Of a stretch of 64,000 bases of DNA, positions 26,225 through 39,777 are shown piece after piece. The notes beneath the pieces were generated by a model that had not been told where the DNA came from, made no database searches, and saw only the letters and a program-made list of their open reading frames with translations. The DNA comes from Auanema rhodensis. Its lineage: Eukaryota > Nematoda > Chromadorea > Rhabditida > Rhabditidae. Positions within the stretch are counted from its first letter, which is position 1. Every line of letters starts with the position of its first letter. A program made the translations under genes and the position numbers. The stretch is from the NCBI GenBank assembly GCA_964057225.1, contig CAXKVF010000080.1, positions 186,001-250,000 on the forward strand. Direction: 5' to 3'.

Positions 26225-28160
26225 TAACCATGACTTTGAAATTTACGTGAACTTTAATTTATGCTAATTAAATGTACACGTGATGTGCACTTGGTATGTA
26301 ACTCGCTTCACGTGAAAGATAAAGAGATGCGGTTTTCAAAATTAGATTCCCCATGTCCATATTAGTTTAAAAACAAATTTTTATTGATATTGGTGCATGG
26401 TAACCATGACTTTGAAATTTACGTGAACTTTAATTTATGCTAATTAAATGTACACGTGATGTGCACTTGGTATGTAACTCGCTTCACGTGAAAGATAAAG
26501 AGATGCGGTTTTCAAAATTAGATTCCCCATGTCCATATTAGTCTAAAAACAAATTTTTATTGATATTGGTTCATGGTAACCATGACTTTGAAATTTACGT
26601 GAACTTTAATTTATGCTAATTAAATGTACACGTGATGTGCACTTGGTATGTAACTCGCTTCACGTGAAAGATAAAGAGATGCGGTTTTCAAAATTAGATT
26701 CCCCATGTCCATATTAGTCTAAAAACAAATTTTTATTGATATTGCTTCATGGTAACCATGACTTTGAAATTTACGTGAACTTTAATTTATGCTAATTAAA
26801 TGTACACGTGATGTGCACTTGGTATGTAACTCGCTTCACGTGAAAGATAAAGAGATGCGGTTTTCAAAATTAGATTCCCCATGTCCATATTAGTCTAAAA
26901 ACAAATTTTTATTGATATTGGTTCATGGTAACCATGACTTTGAAATTTACGTGAACTTTAATTTATGCTAATTAAATGTATACGTGATGTGCACTTGGTA
27001 TGTAACTCGCTTCACGTGAAAGATAAAGAGATGCGGTTTTCAAAATTAGATTCCCCATGTCCATATTAGTCTAAAAACAAATTTTTATTGATATTGGTGC
27101 ATGGTAACCATGACTTTGAAATTTACGTGAACTTTAATTTATGCTAATTAAATGTACACGTGATGTGCACTTGGTATGTAACTCGCTTCACGTGAAAGAT
27201 AAAGAGATGCGGTTTCCAAAATTAGATTCCCCATGTCCATATTAGTCTAAAAACAAATTTTTATTGATATTGGTGCATGGTAACCATGACTTTGAAATTT
27301 ACGTGAACTTTAATTTATGCTTATTAAATGTACACGTGATGTGCACTTGGTATGTAACTCGCTTCACGTGAAAGATAAAGAGATGCGGTTTTCAAAATTA
27401 GATTCCCCATGTCCATATTAGTCTCAAAACAAATTTTTATTGATATTGGTTCATGGTAACCATGACTTTGAAATTTACGTGAACTTTAATTTATGCTAAT
27501 TAAATGTACACGTGATGTGCACTTGGTATGTAACTCGCTTCACGTGAAAGATAAAGAGATGCGGTTTTCAAAATTAGATTCCCCATGTCCATATTAGTCT
27601 AAAAACAAATTTTTATTGATATTGCTTCATGGTAACCATGACTTTGAAATTTACGTGAACTTTAATTTATGCTAATTAAATGTACACGAGATGTGCACTT
27701 GGTATGTAACTCGCTTCACGTGAAAGATAAAGAGATGCGGTTTTCAAAATTAGATTCCCCATGTCCATATTAGTCTAAAAACAAATTTTTATTGATATTG
27801 GTGCATGGTAACCATGACTTTGAAATTTACGTGAACTTTAATTTATGCTAATTAAATGTACACGTGATGTGCACTTGGTATGTAACTCGCTTCACGTCAA
27901 AGATAAAGAGATGCGGTTTTCAAAATTAGATTCCCCATGTCCATATTAGTCTAAAAACAAATTTTTATTGATATTGGTGCATGGTAACCATGACTTTGAA
28001 ATTTACGTGAACTTTAATTTATGCTTATTAAATGTACACGTGATGTGCACTTGGTATGTAACTCGCTTCACGTGAAAGATAAAGAGATGCGGTTTTCAAA
28101 ATTAGATTCCCCATGTCCATATTAGTCTAAAAACAAATTTTTATTGATATTGGTGCATGG

Positions 28161-29568
28161 TAACCATGACTTTGAAATTTACGTGAACTTTAATTTATGC
28201 TAATTAAATGTACACGTGATGTGCACTTGGTATGTAACTCGCTTCACGTGAAAGATAAAGAGATGCGGTTTTCAAAATTAGATTCCCCATGTCCATATTA
28301 GTCTCAAAACAAATTTTTATTGATATTGCTTCATGGTAACCATGACTTTGAAATTTACGTGAACTTTAATTTATGCTAATTAAATGTACACGAGATGTGC
28401 ACTTGGTATGTAACTCGCTTCACGTGAAAGATAAAGAGATGCGGTTTTCAAAATTAGATTCCCCATGTCCATATTAGTCTAAAAACAAATTTTTATTGAT
28501 ATTGGTGCATGGTAACCATGATTTTGAAATTTACGTGAACTTTAATCTATGCTAATTAAATGTACACGTGATGTGCACTTGGTATGTAACTCGCTTCACG
28601 TGAAAGATAAAGAGATGCGGTTTTCAAAATTAGATTCCCCATGTCCATATTAGTCTCAAAACAAATTTTTATTGATATTGGTTCATGGTAACCATGACTT
28701 TGAAATTTACGTGAACTTTAATTTATGCTAATTAAATGTACACGTGATGTGCACTTGGTATGTAACTCGCTTCACGTGAAAGATAAAGAGATGCGGTTTT
28801 CAAAATTTGATTCCCCATGTCCATATTAGTCTCAAAACAAATTTTTATTGATATTGGTTCATGGTAATCATGACTTTGAAATTTACGTGAACTTTAATTT
28901 ATGCTAATTAAATGTACACGTGATGTGCACTTGGTATGTAACTCGCTTCACGTGAAAGATAAAGAGATGCGGTTTTCAAAATTAGATTCCCCATGTCCAT
29001 ATTAGTCTAAAAACAAATTTTTATTGATATTGCTTCATGGTAACCATGACTTTGAAATTTACGTGAACTTTAATTTATGCTAATTAAATGTACACGAGAT
29101 GTGCACTTGGTATGTAACTTGCTTCACGTGAAAGATAAAGAGATGCGGTTTTCAAAATTAGATTCCCCATGTCCATATTAGTCTAAAAACAAATTTTTAT
29201 TGATATTGGTGCATGGTAACCATGATTTTGAAATTTACGTGAACTTTAATTTATGCTAATTAAATGTACACGTGATGTGCACTTGGTATGTAACTCGCTT
29301 CACGTGAAAGATAAAGAGATGCGGTTTTCAAAATTAGATTCCCCATGTCCATATTAGTCTCAAAACAAATTTTTATTGATATTGGTTCATGGTAACCATG
29401 ACTTTGAAATTTACGTGAACTTTAATTTATGCTAATTAAATGTACACGTGATGTGCACTTGGTATGTAACTCGCTTCACGTGAAAGATAAAGAGATGCGG
29501 TTTTCAAAATTTGATTCCCCATGTCCATATTAGTCTAAAAACAAATTTTTATTGATATTGGTTCATGG
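28161..29568. repeat. Tetramer higher-order repeat, copy inside the second 19-monomer unit
   Basis: This is the counterpart of 24,817-26,224, offset by 3,344 bp, with T57A at 28,393 and 29,097, C10T, A145C, A120T and the private C80T at 29,120. Confidence 0.88.
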
Positions 29569-30272
29569 TAACCATGACTTTGAAATTTACGTGAACTTTA
29601 ATTTATGCTAATTAAATGTACACGTGATGTGCACTTGGTATGTAACTCGCTTCACGTGAAAGATAAAGAGATGCGGTTTTCAAAATTAGATTCCCCATGT
29701 CCATATTAGTTTAAAAACAAATTTTTATTGATATTGGTGCATGGTAACCATGACTTTGAAATTTACGTGAACTTTAATTTATGCTAATTAAATGTACACG
29801 TGATGTGCACTTGGTATGTAACTCGCTTCACGTGAAAGATAAAGAGATGCGGTTTTCAAAATTAGATTCCCCATGTCCATATTAGTCTAAAAACAAATTT
29901 TTATTGATATTGGTTCATGGTAACCATGACTTTGAAATTTACGTGAACTTTAATTTATGCTAATTAAATGTACACGTGATGTGCACTTGGTATGTAACTC
30001 GCTTCACGTGAAAGAAGAAGAGATGCGGTTTTCAAAATTAGATTCCCCATGTCCATATTAGTCTAAAAACAAATTTTTATTGATATTGGTTCATGGTAAC
30101 CATGACTTTGAAATTTACGTGAACTTTAATTTATGCTAATTAAATGTACACGTGATGTGCACTTGGTATGTAACTCGCTTCACGTGAAAGATAAAGAGAT
30201 GCGGTTTTCAAAATTAGATTCCCCATGTCCATATTAGTCTAAAAACAAATTTTTATTGATATTGGTGCATGG

Positions 30273-30449
30273 TAACCATGACTTTGAAATTTACGTGAAC
30301 TTTAATTTATGCTAATTAAATGTACACGTGATGTGCACTTGGTATGTAACTCGCTTCACGTGAAAGATAAAGAGATGCGGTTTTCAAAATTAGATTTTTC
30401 CATGTCCATATTAGTCTAAAAACAAATTTTTATTGATATTGGTTCATGG
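30273..30449. repeat. Monomer 172: the only 177-bp monomer
   Basis: The usual GATTCCCCATG reads GATTTTTCCATG here, with TTTCC (30,397-30,401) replacing CCCC. This is two C-to-T changes plus one inserted base, most simply a T gained in a T run. Every downstream monomer is displaced by one base, and no other net length change is seen in the window. Confidence 0.93.
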
Positions 30450-30625
30450 TAACCATGACTTTGAAATTTACGTGAACTTTAATTTATGCTAATTAAATGT
30501 ACACGTGATGTGCACTTGGTATGTAACTCGCTTCACGTGAAAGATAAAGATATGCGGTTTTCAAAATTAGATTCCCCATGTCCATATAAGTCTAAAAACA
30601 AATTTTTATTGATATTGGTGCATGG

Positions 30626-31681
30626 TAACCATGACTTTGAAATTTACGTGAACTTTAATTTATGCTAATTAAATGTACACGTGATGTGCACTTGGTATGT
30701 AACTCGCTTCACGTGAAAGATAAAGAGATGCGGTTTTCAAAATTAGATTCCCCATGTCCATATTAGTTTAAAAACAAATTTTTATTGATATTGGTGCATG
30801 GTAACCATGACTTTGAAATTTACGTGAACTTTAATTTATGCTAATTAAATGTACACGTGATGTGCACTTGGTATGTAACTCGCTTCACGTGAAAGATAAA
30901 GAGATGCGGTTTTCAAAATTAGATTCCCCATGTCCATATTAGTCTAAAAACAAATTTTTATTGATATTGGTTCATGCTAACCATGACTTTGAAATTTACG
31001 TGAACTTTAATTTATGCTAATTAAATGTACACGTGATGTGCACTTGGTATGTAACTCGCTTCACGTGAAAGAAGAAGAGATGCGGTTTTCAAAATTAGAT
31101 TCCCCATGTCCATATTAGTCTAAAAACAAATTTTTATTGATATTGGTTCATGGTAACCATGACTTTGAAATTTACGTGAACTTTAATTTATGCTAATTAA
31201 ATGTACACGTGATGTGCACTTGGTATGTAACTCGCTTCACGTGAAAAATAAAGAGATGCGGTTTTCAAAATTAGATTCCCCATGTCCATATTAGTTTAAA
31301 AACAAATTTTTATTGATATTGGTGCATGGTAACCATGACTTTGAAATTTACGTGAACTTTAATTTATGCTAATTAAATGTACACGTGATGTGCACTTGGT
31401 ATGTAACTCGCTTCACGTGAAAGATAAAGAGATGCGGTTTTCAAAATTAGATTCCCCATGTCCATATTAGTCTAAAAACAAATTTTTATTGATATTGGTT
31501 CATGCTAACCATGACTTTGAAATTTACGTGAACTTTAATTTATGCTAATTAAATGTACACGTGATGTGCACTTGGTATGTAACTCGCTTCACGTGAAAGA
31601 AGAAGAGATGCGGTTTTCAAAATTAGATTCCCCATGTCCATATTAGTCTAAAAACAAATTTTTATTGATATTGGTTCATGG
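30626..31681. repeat. Trimer higher-order repeat, two copies
   Basis: Monomers 174-176 and 177-179 both read C143T-GTG, GTT with G176C at its end, then TA96AG-GTT. G176C lies at 30,977 and 31,505, exactly 528 bp apart. The second unit differs by G94A. Confidence 0.85.
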
Positions 31682-33265
31682 TAACCATGACTTTGAAATT
31701 TACGTGAACTTTAATTTATGCTAATTAAATGTACACGTGATGTGCACTTGGTATGTAACTCGCTTCACGTGAAAGAAGAAGAGATGCGGTTTTCAAAATT
31801 AGATTCCCCATGTCCATATTAGTCTAAAAACAAATTTTTATTGATATTGGTTCATGGTAACCATGACTTTGAAATTTACGTGAACTTTAATTTATGCTAA
31901 TTAAATGTACACGTGATGTGCACTTGGTATGTAACTCGCTTCACGTGAAAGATAAAGAGATGCGGTTTTCAAAATTAGATTCCCCATGTCCATATTAGTC
32001 TAAAAACAAATTTTTATTGATATTGCTTCATGGTAACCATGACTTTGAAATTTACGTGAACTTTAATTTATGCTAATTAAATGTACACGTGATGTGCACT
32101 TGGTATGTAACTCGCTTCACGTGAAAAATAAAGAGATGCGGTTTTCAAAATTAGATTCCCCATGTCCATATTAGTTTAAAAACAAATTTTTATTGATATT
32201 GGTGCATGGTAACCATGACTTTGAAATTTACGTGAACTTTAATTTATGCTAATTAAATTTACACGTGATGTGCACTTGGTATGTAACTCGCTTCACGTGA
32301 AAGAAGAAGAGATGCGGTTTTCAAAATTAGATTCCCCATGTCCATATTAGTCTAAAAACAAATTTTTATTGATATTGGTTCATGGTAACCATGACTTTGA
32401 AATTTACGTGAACTTTAATTTATGCTAATTAAATGTACACGTGATGTGCACTTGGTATGTAACTCGCTTCACGTGAAAGATAAAGAGATGCGGTTTTCAA
32501 AATTAGATTCCCCATGTCCATATTAGTCTAAAAACAAATTTTTATTGATATTGGTGCATGGTAACCATGACTTTGAAATTTACGTGAACTTTAATTCATG
32601 CTAATTAAATGTACACGTGATGTGCACTTGGTATGTAACTCGCTTCACGTGAAAGATAAAGAGATGCGGTTTTCAAAATTAGATTCCCCATGTCCATATT
32701 AGTCTAAAAACAAATTTTTATTGATATTGGTTCATGGTAACCATGACTTTGAAATTTACGTGAACTTTAATTTATGCTAATTAAATGTACACGTGATGTG
32801 CACTTGGTATGTAACTCGCTTCACGTGAAAGATAAAGAGATGCGGTTTTCAAAATTAGATTCCCCATGTCCATATTAGTCTAAAAACAAATTTTTATTGA
32901 TATTGCTTCATGGTAACCATGACTTTGAAATTTACGTGAACTTTAATTTATGCTAATTAAATGTACACGTGATGTGCACTTGGTATGTAACTCGCTTCAC
33001 GTGAAAGATAAAGAGATGCGGTTTTCAAAATTAGATTCCCCATGTCCATATTAGTCTAAAAACAAATTTTTATTGATATTGGTTCATGGTAACCATGACT
33101 TTGAAATTTACGTGAACTTTAATTTATGCTAATTAAATGTACACGTGATGTGCACTTGGTATGTAACTCGCTTCACGTGAAAGATAAAGAGATGCGGTTT
33201 TCAAAATTAGATTCCCCATGTCCATATTAGTCTAAAAACAAATTTTTATTGATATTGCTTCATGG

Positions 33266-35729
33266 TAACCATGACTTTGAAATTTACGTGAACTTTAATT
33301 TATGCTAATTAAATGTACACGTGATGTGCACTTGGTATGTAACTCGCTTCACGTGAAAGATAAAGAGATGCGGTTTTCAAAATTAGATTCCCCCTGTCCA
33401 TATTAGTCTAAAAACAAATTTTTATTGATATTGCTTCATGGTAACCATGACTTTGAAATTTACGTGAACTTTAATTTATGCTAATTAAATGTACACGTGA
33501 TGTGCACTTGGTATGTAACTCGCTTCACGTGAAAGATAAAGAGATGCGGTTTTCAAAATTAGATTCCCCCTGTCCATATTAGTCTAAAAACAAATTTTTA
33601 TTGATATTGCTTCATGGTAACCATGACTTTGAAATTTACGTGAACTTTAATTTATGCTAATTAAATGTACACGTGATGTGCACTTGGTATGTAACTCGCT
33701 TCACGTGAAAGATAAAGAGATGCGGTTTTCAAAATTAGATTCCCCATGTCCATATTAGTCTAAAAACAAATTTTTATTGATATTGGTTCATGGTAACCAT
33801 GACTTTGAAATTTACGTGAACTTTAATTTATGCTAATTAAATGTACACGTGATGTGCACTTGGTATGTAACTCGCTTCACGTGAAAGATAAAGAGATGCG
33901 GTTTTCAAAATTAGATTCCCCATGTCCATATTAGTCTAAAAACAAATTTTTATTGATATTGCTTCATGGTAACCATGACTTTGAAATTTACGTGAACTTT
34001 AATTTATGCTAATTAAATGTACACGTGATGTGCACTTGGTATGTAACTCGCTTCACGTGAAAGATAAAGAGATGCGGTTTTCAAAATTAGATTCCCCCTG
34101 TCCATATTAGTCTAAAAACAAATTTTTATTGATATTGCTTCATGGTAACCATGACTTTGAAATTTACGTGAACTTTAATTTATGCTAATTAAATGTACAC
34201 GTGATGTGCACTTGGTATGTAACTCGCTTCACGTGAAAGATAAAGAGATGCGGTTTTCAAAATTAGATTCCCCATGTCCATATTAGTCTAAAAACAAATT
34301 TTTATTGATATTGCTTCATGGTAACCATGACTTTGAAATTTACGTGAACTTTAATTTATGCTAATTAAATGTACACGTGATGTGCACTTGGTATGTAACT
34401 CGCTTCACGTGAAAGATAAAGAGATGCGGTTTTCAAAATTAGATTCCCCATGTCCATATTAGTCTAAAAACAAATTTTTATTGATATTGCTTCATGGTAA
34501 CCATGACTTTGAAATTTACGTGAACTTTAATTTATGCTAATTAAATGTACACGTGATGTGCACTTGGTATGTAACTCGCTTCACGTGAAAGATAAAGAGA
34601 TGCGGTTTTCAAAATTAGATTCCCCCTGTCCATATTAGTCTAAAAACAAATTTTTATTGATATTGCTTCATGGTAACCATGACTTTGAAATTTACGTGAA
34701 CTTTAATTTATGCTAATTAAATGTACACGTGATGTGCACTTGGTATGTAACTCGCTTCACGTGAAAGATAAAGAGATGCGGTTTTCAAAATTAGATTCCC
34801 CATGTCCATATTAGTCTAAAAACAAATTTTTATTGATATTGGTGCATGGTAACCATGACTTTGAAATTTACGTGAACTTTAATTTATGCTAATTAAATGT
34901 ACACGTGATGTGCACTTGGTATGTAACTCGCTTCACGTGAAAGATAAAGAGATGCGGTTTTCAAAATTAGATTCCCCATGTCCATATTAGTCTAAAAACA
35001 AATTTTTATTGATATTGCTTCATGCTAACCATGACTTTGAAATTTACGTGAACTTTAATTTATGCTAATTAAATGTACACGTGATGTGCACTTGGTATGT
35101 AACTCGCTTCACGTGAAAGATAAAGAGATGCGGTTTTCAAAATTAGATTCCCCCTGTCCATATTAGTCTAAAAACAAATTTTTATTGATATTGCTTCATG
35201 GTAACCATGACTTTGAAATTTACGTGAACTTTAATTTATGCTAATTAAATGTACACGTGATGTGCACTTGGTATGTAACTCGCTTCACGTGAAAGATAAA
35301 GAGATGCGGTTTTCAAAATTAGATTCCCCATGTCCATATTAGTCTAAAAACAAATTTTTATTGATATTGCTTCATGGTAACCATGACTTTGAAATTTACG
35401 TGAACTTTAATTTATGCTAATTAAATGTACACGTGATGTGCACTTGGTATGTAACTCGCTTCACGTGAAAGATAAAGAGATGCGGTTTTCAAAATTAGAT
35501 TCCCCATGTCCATATTAGTCTAAAAACAAATTTTTATTGATATTGCTTCATGGTAACCATGACTTTGAAATTTACGTGAACTTTAATTTATGCTAATTAA
35601 ATGTACACGTGATGTGCACTTGGTATGTAACTCGCTTCACGTGAAAAATAAAGAGATGCGGTTTTCAAAATTAGATTCCCCATGTCCATATTAGTTTAAA
35701 AACAAATTTTTATTGATATTGCTTCATGG
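33266..35729. repeat. Monomers 189-202: CTT-rich trimers marked by A129C
   Basis: A129C, which turns CCCCATG into CCCCCTG, lies at 33,394, 33,570, 34,098, 34,626 and 35,154; the last four are spaced exactly 528 bp. Nearly all monomers are CTT. Monomers 196-199 read A129C, GTG, CTT ending in G176C (35,025), A129C, a module found again near 41.0-41.7 kb and 43.8-44.5 kb. Monomer 202 carries G94A and C143T (35,647 and 35,696). Confidence 0.85.
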
Positions 35730-37665
35730 TAACCATGACTTTGAAATTTACGTGAACTTTAATTTATGCTAATTAAATGTACACGTGATGTGCACTTGGT
35801 ATGTAACTCGCTTCACGTGAAAGATAAAGAGATGCGGTTTTCAAAATTAGATTCCCCATGTCCATATTAGTCTAAAAACAAATTTTTATTGATATTGGTG
35901 CATGGTAACCATGACTTTGAAATTTACGTGAACTTTAATTCATGCTAATTAAATGTACACGTGATGTGCACTTGGTATGTAACTCGCTTCACGTGAAAGA
36001 TAAAGAGATGCGGTTTTCAAAATTAGATTCCCCATGTCCATATTAGTCTAAAAACAAATTTTTATTGATATTGGTGCATGGTAACCATGACTTTGAAATT
36101 TACGTGAACTTTAATTCATGCTAATTAAATGTACACGTGATGTGCACTTGGTATGTAACTCGCTTCACGTGAAAGATAAAGAGATGCGGTTTTCAAAATT
36201 AGATTCCCCATGTCCATATTAGTCTAAAAACAAATTTTTATTGATATTGGTTCATGGTAACCATGACTTTGAAATTTACGTGAACTTTAATTTATGCTAA
36301 TTAAATGTACACGTGATGTGCACTTGGTATGTAACTCGCTTCACGTGAAAGATAAAGAGATGCGGTTTTCAAAATTAGATTCCCCATGTCCATATTAGTC
36401 TAAAAACAAATTTTTATTGATATTGGTGCATGGTAACCATGACTTTGAAATTTACGTGAACTTTAATTCATGCTAATTAAATGTACACGTGATGTGCACT
36501 TGGTATGTAACTCGCTTCACGTGAAAGATAAAGAGATGCGGTTTTCAAAATTAGATTCCCCATGTCCATATTAGTCTAAAAACAAATTTTTATTGATATT
36601 GGTTCATGGTAACCATGACTTTGAAATTTACGTGAACTTTAATTTATGCTAATTAAATGTACACGTGATGTGCACTTGGTATGTAACTCGCTTCACGTGA
36701 AAGATAAAGAGATGCGGTTTTCAAAATTAGATTCCCCATGTCCATATTAGTCTAAAAACAAATTTTTATTGATATTGCTTCATGGTAACCATGACTTTGA
36801 AATTTACGTGAACTTTAATTTATGCTAATTAAATGTACACGTGATGTGCACTTGGTATGTAACTCGCTTCACGTGAAAGATAAAGAGATGCGGTTTTCAA
36901 AATTAGATTCCCCATGTCCATATTAGTCTAAAAACAAATTTTTATTGATATTGCTTCATGGTAACCATGACTTTGAAATTTACGTGAACTTTAATTTATG
37001 CTAATTAAATGTACACGTGATGTGCACTTGGTATGTAACTCGCTTCACGTGAAAGATAAAGAGATGCGGTTTTCAAAATTAGATTCCCCATGTCCATATT
37101 AGTCTAAAAACAAATTTTTATTGATATTGCTTCATGGTAACCATGACTTTGAAATTTACGTGAACTTTAATTTATGCTAATTAAATTTACACGTGATGTG
37201 CACTTGGTATGTAACTCGCTTCACGTGAAAGATAAAGAGATGCGGTTTTCAAAATTAGATTCCCCATGTCCATATTAGTCTAAAAACAAATTTTTATTGA
37301 TATTGGTTCATGGTAACCATGACTTTGAAATTTACGTGAACTTTAATTTATGCTAATTAAATGTACACGTGATGTGCACTTGGTATGTAACTCGCTTCAC
37401 GTGAAAGATAAAGAGATGCGGTTTTCAAAATTAGATTCCCCATGTCCATATTAGTCTAAAAACAAATTTTTATTGATATTGCTTCATGGTAACCATGACT
37501 TTGAAATTTACGTGAACTTTAATTTATGCTAATTAAATGTACACGTGATGTGCACTTGGTATGTAACTCGCTTCACGTGAAAGATAAAGAGATGCGGTTT
37601 TCAAAATTAGATTCCCCATGTCCATATTAGTCTAAAAACAAATTTTTATTGATATTGCTTCATGG
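35730..37665. repeat. Monomers 203-213: GTG/T36C then CTT
   Basis: T36C marks monomers following GTG ones (35,941, 36,117 and 36,469 regions). The section then passes through CTT monomers to G50T at 37,187. These are the same elements used in the six-monomer repeat that follows. It contains no gene. Confidence 0.8.
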
Positions 37666-39777
37666 TAACCATGACTTTGAAATTTACGTGAACTTTAATT
37701 TATGCTAATTAAATTTACACGTGATGTGCACTTGGTATGTAACTCGCTTCACGTGAAAGAAGAAGAGATGCGGTTTTCAAAATTAGATTCACCATGTCCA
37801 TATTAGTCTAAAAACAAATTTTTATTGATATTGCTTCATGGTAACCATGACTTTGAAATTTACGTGAACTTTAATTTATGCTAATTAAATGTACACGTGA
37901 TGTGCACTTGGTATGTAACTCGCTTCACGTGAAAGATAAAGAGATGCGGTTTTCAAAATTAGATTCCCCATGTCCATATTAGTCTAAAAACAAATTTTTA
38001 TTGATATTGGTGCATGGTAACCATGACTTTGAAATTTACGTGAACTTTAATTCATGCTAATTAAATGCACACGTGATGTGCACTTGGTATGTAACTCGCT
38101 TCACGTGAAAGATAAAGAGATGCGGTTTTCAAAATTAGATTCCCCATGTCCATATTAGTCTAAAAACAAATTTTTATTGATATTGGTTCATGGTAACCAT
38201 GACTTTGAAATTTACGTGAACTTTAATTTATGCTAATTAAATGTACACGTGATGTGCACTTGGTATGTAACTCGCTTCACGTGAAAGATAAAGAGATGCG
38301 GTTTTCAAAATTAGATTCCCCATGTCCATATTAGTCTAAAAACAAATTTTTATTGATATTGCTTCATGGTAACCATGACTTTGAAATTTACGTGAACTTT
38401 AATTTTTGCTAATTAAATGTACACGTGATGTGCACTTGGTATGTAACTCGCTTCACGTGAAAGATAAAGAGATGCGGTTTTCAAAATTAGATTCCCCCTG
38501 TCCATATTAGTCTAAAAACAAATTTTTATTGATATTGCTTCATGGTAACCATGACTTTGAAATTTACGTGAACTTTAATTTATGCTAATTAAATGTACAC
38601 GTGATGTGCACTTGGTATGTAACTCGCTTCACGTGAAAGATAAAGAGATGCGGTTTTCAAAATTAGATTCCCCATGTCCATATTAGTCTAAAAACAAATT
38701 TTTATTGATATTGCTTCATGGTAACCATGACTTTGAAATTTACGTGAACTTTAATTTATGCTAATTAAATTTACACGTGATGTGCACTTGGTATGTAACT
38801 CGCTTCACGTGAAAGAAGAAGAGATGCGGTTTTCAAAATTAGATTCCCCATGTCCATATTAGTCTAAAAACAAATTTTTATTGATATTGCTTCATGGTAA
38901 CCATGACTTTGAAATTTACGTGAACTTTAATTTATGCTAATTAAATGTACACGTGATGTGCACTTGGTATGTAACTCGCTTCACGTGAAAGATAAAGAGA
39001 TGCGGTTTTCAAAATTAGATTCCCCATGTCCATATTAGTCTAAAAACAAATTTTTATTGATATTGGTGCATGGTAACCATGACTTTGAAATTTACGTGAA
39101 CTTTAATTCATGCTAATTAAATGTACACGTGATGTGCACTTGGTATGTAACTCGCTTCACGTGAAAGATAAAGAGATGCGGTTTTCAAAATTAGATTCCC
39201 CATGTCCATATTAGTCTAAAAACAAATTTTTATTGATATTGGTTCATGGTAACCATGACTTTGAAATTTACGTGAACTTTAATTTATGCTAATTAAATGT
39301 ACACGTGATGTGCACTTGGTATGTAACTCGCTTCACGTGAAAGATAAAGAGATGCGGTTTTCAAAATTAGATTCCCCATGTCCATATTAGTCTAAAAACA
39401 AATTTTTATTGATATTGCTTCATGGTAACCATGACTTTGAAATTTACGTGAACTTTAATTTTTGCTAATTAAATGTACACGTGATGTGCACTTGGTATGT
39501 AACTCGCTTCACGTGAAAGATAAAGAGATGCGGTTTTCAAAATTAGATTCCCCCTGTCCATATTAGTCTAAAAACAAATTTTTATTGATATTGCTTCATG
39601 GTAACCATGACTTTGAAATTTACGTGAACTTTAATTTATGCTAATTAAATGTACACGTGATGTGCACTTGGTATGTAACTCGCTTCACGTGAAAGATAAA
39701 GAGATGCGGTTTTCAAAATTAGATTCCCCATGTCCATATTAGTCTAAAAACAAATTTTTATTGATATTGCTTCATGG
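37666..39777. repeat. Tandem six-monomer (1,056 bp) duplication
   Basis: Monomers 214-219 and 220-225 share G50T with TA96AG (G50T at 37,715/38,771), T36C (38,053/39,109) and A37T (38,406/39,462), each pair exactly 1,056 bp apart, followed by A129C. The first copy has a private change in GATTCCCC near 37,791 and a T-to-C next to GTACAC near 38,068. A further A37T with A129C at 40,166-40,258 suggests a shortened third copy. Confidence 0.88.

Larger units (their letters stand above)
23093..30015. repeat. Tandem 19-monomer (3,344 bp) duplication
   Basis: Two adjacent copies, about 23,093-26,436 and 26,437-29,780, with matching sequence running on to about 30,015. Rare markers recur exactly 3,344 bp apart: C53T (23,637/26,981), T112C (23,872/27,216), A42T (23,978/27,322), T57A (24,345/27,689; 25,049/28,393; 25,753/29,097), G90C (24,554/27,898), C80T (25,776/29,120), C10T (25,882/29,226), A120T (26,168/29,512), C143T (26,367/29,711). 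The match breaks at 23,092 versus 26,436 (T36C) and at 30,016 (TA96AG). I noticed no difference between the copies, so the event should be recent. A duplicated piece in the assembly is the alternative. Confidence 0.92.
30016..33265. repeat. Monomers 170-188: TA96AG / G176C / C143T section
   Basis: This section is rich in TA96AG (30,016; 31,073; 31,600; 31,776; 32,304 regions), G176C (30,977; 31,505), C143T (30,768; 31,296; 32,176) and G94A (31,247; 32,127). G94A was seen only together with C143T. G50T appears once near 32,260. It contains the single indel of the window (monomer 172) and a 60-codon frame at 30,486-30,668, which opens because T139A changes TAG to AAG. Confidence 0.8.

Noticed and set aside
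30486-30668. 60-codon open frame, variant of the above
   Set aside because: It is the same satellite frame, opened by T139A (TAG to AAG). It overlaps two monomers and carries no sign of selection for coding.
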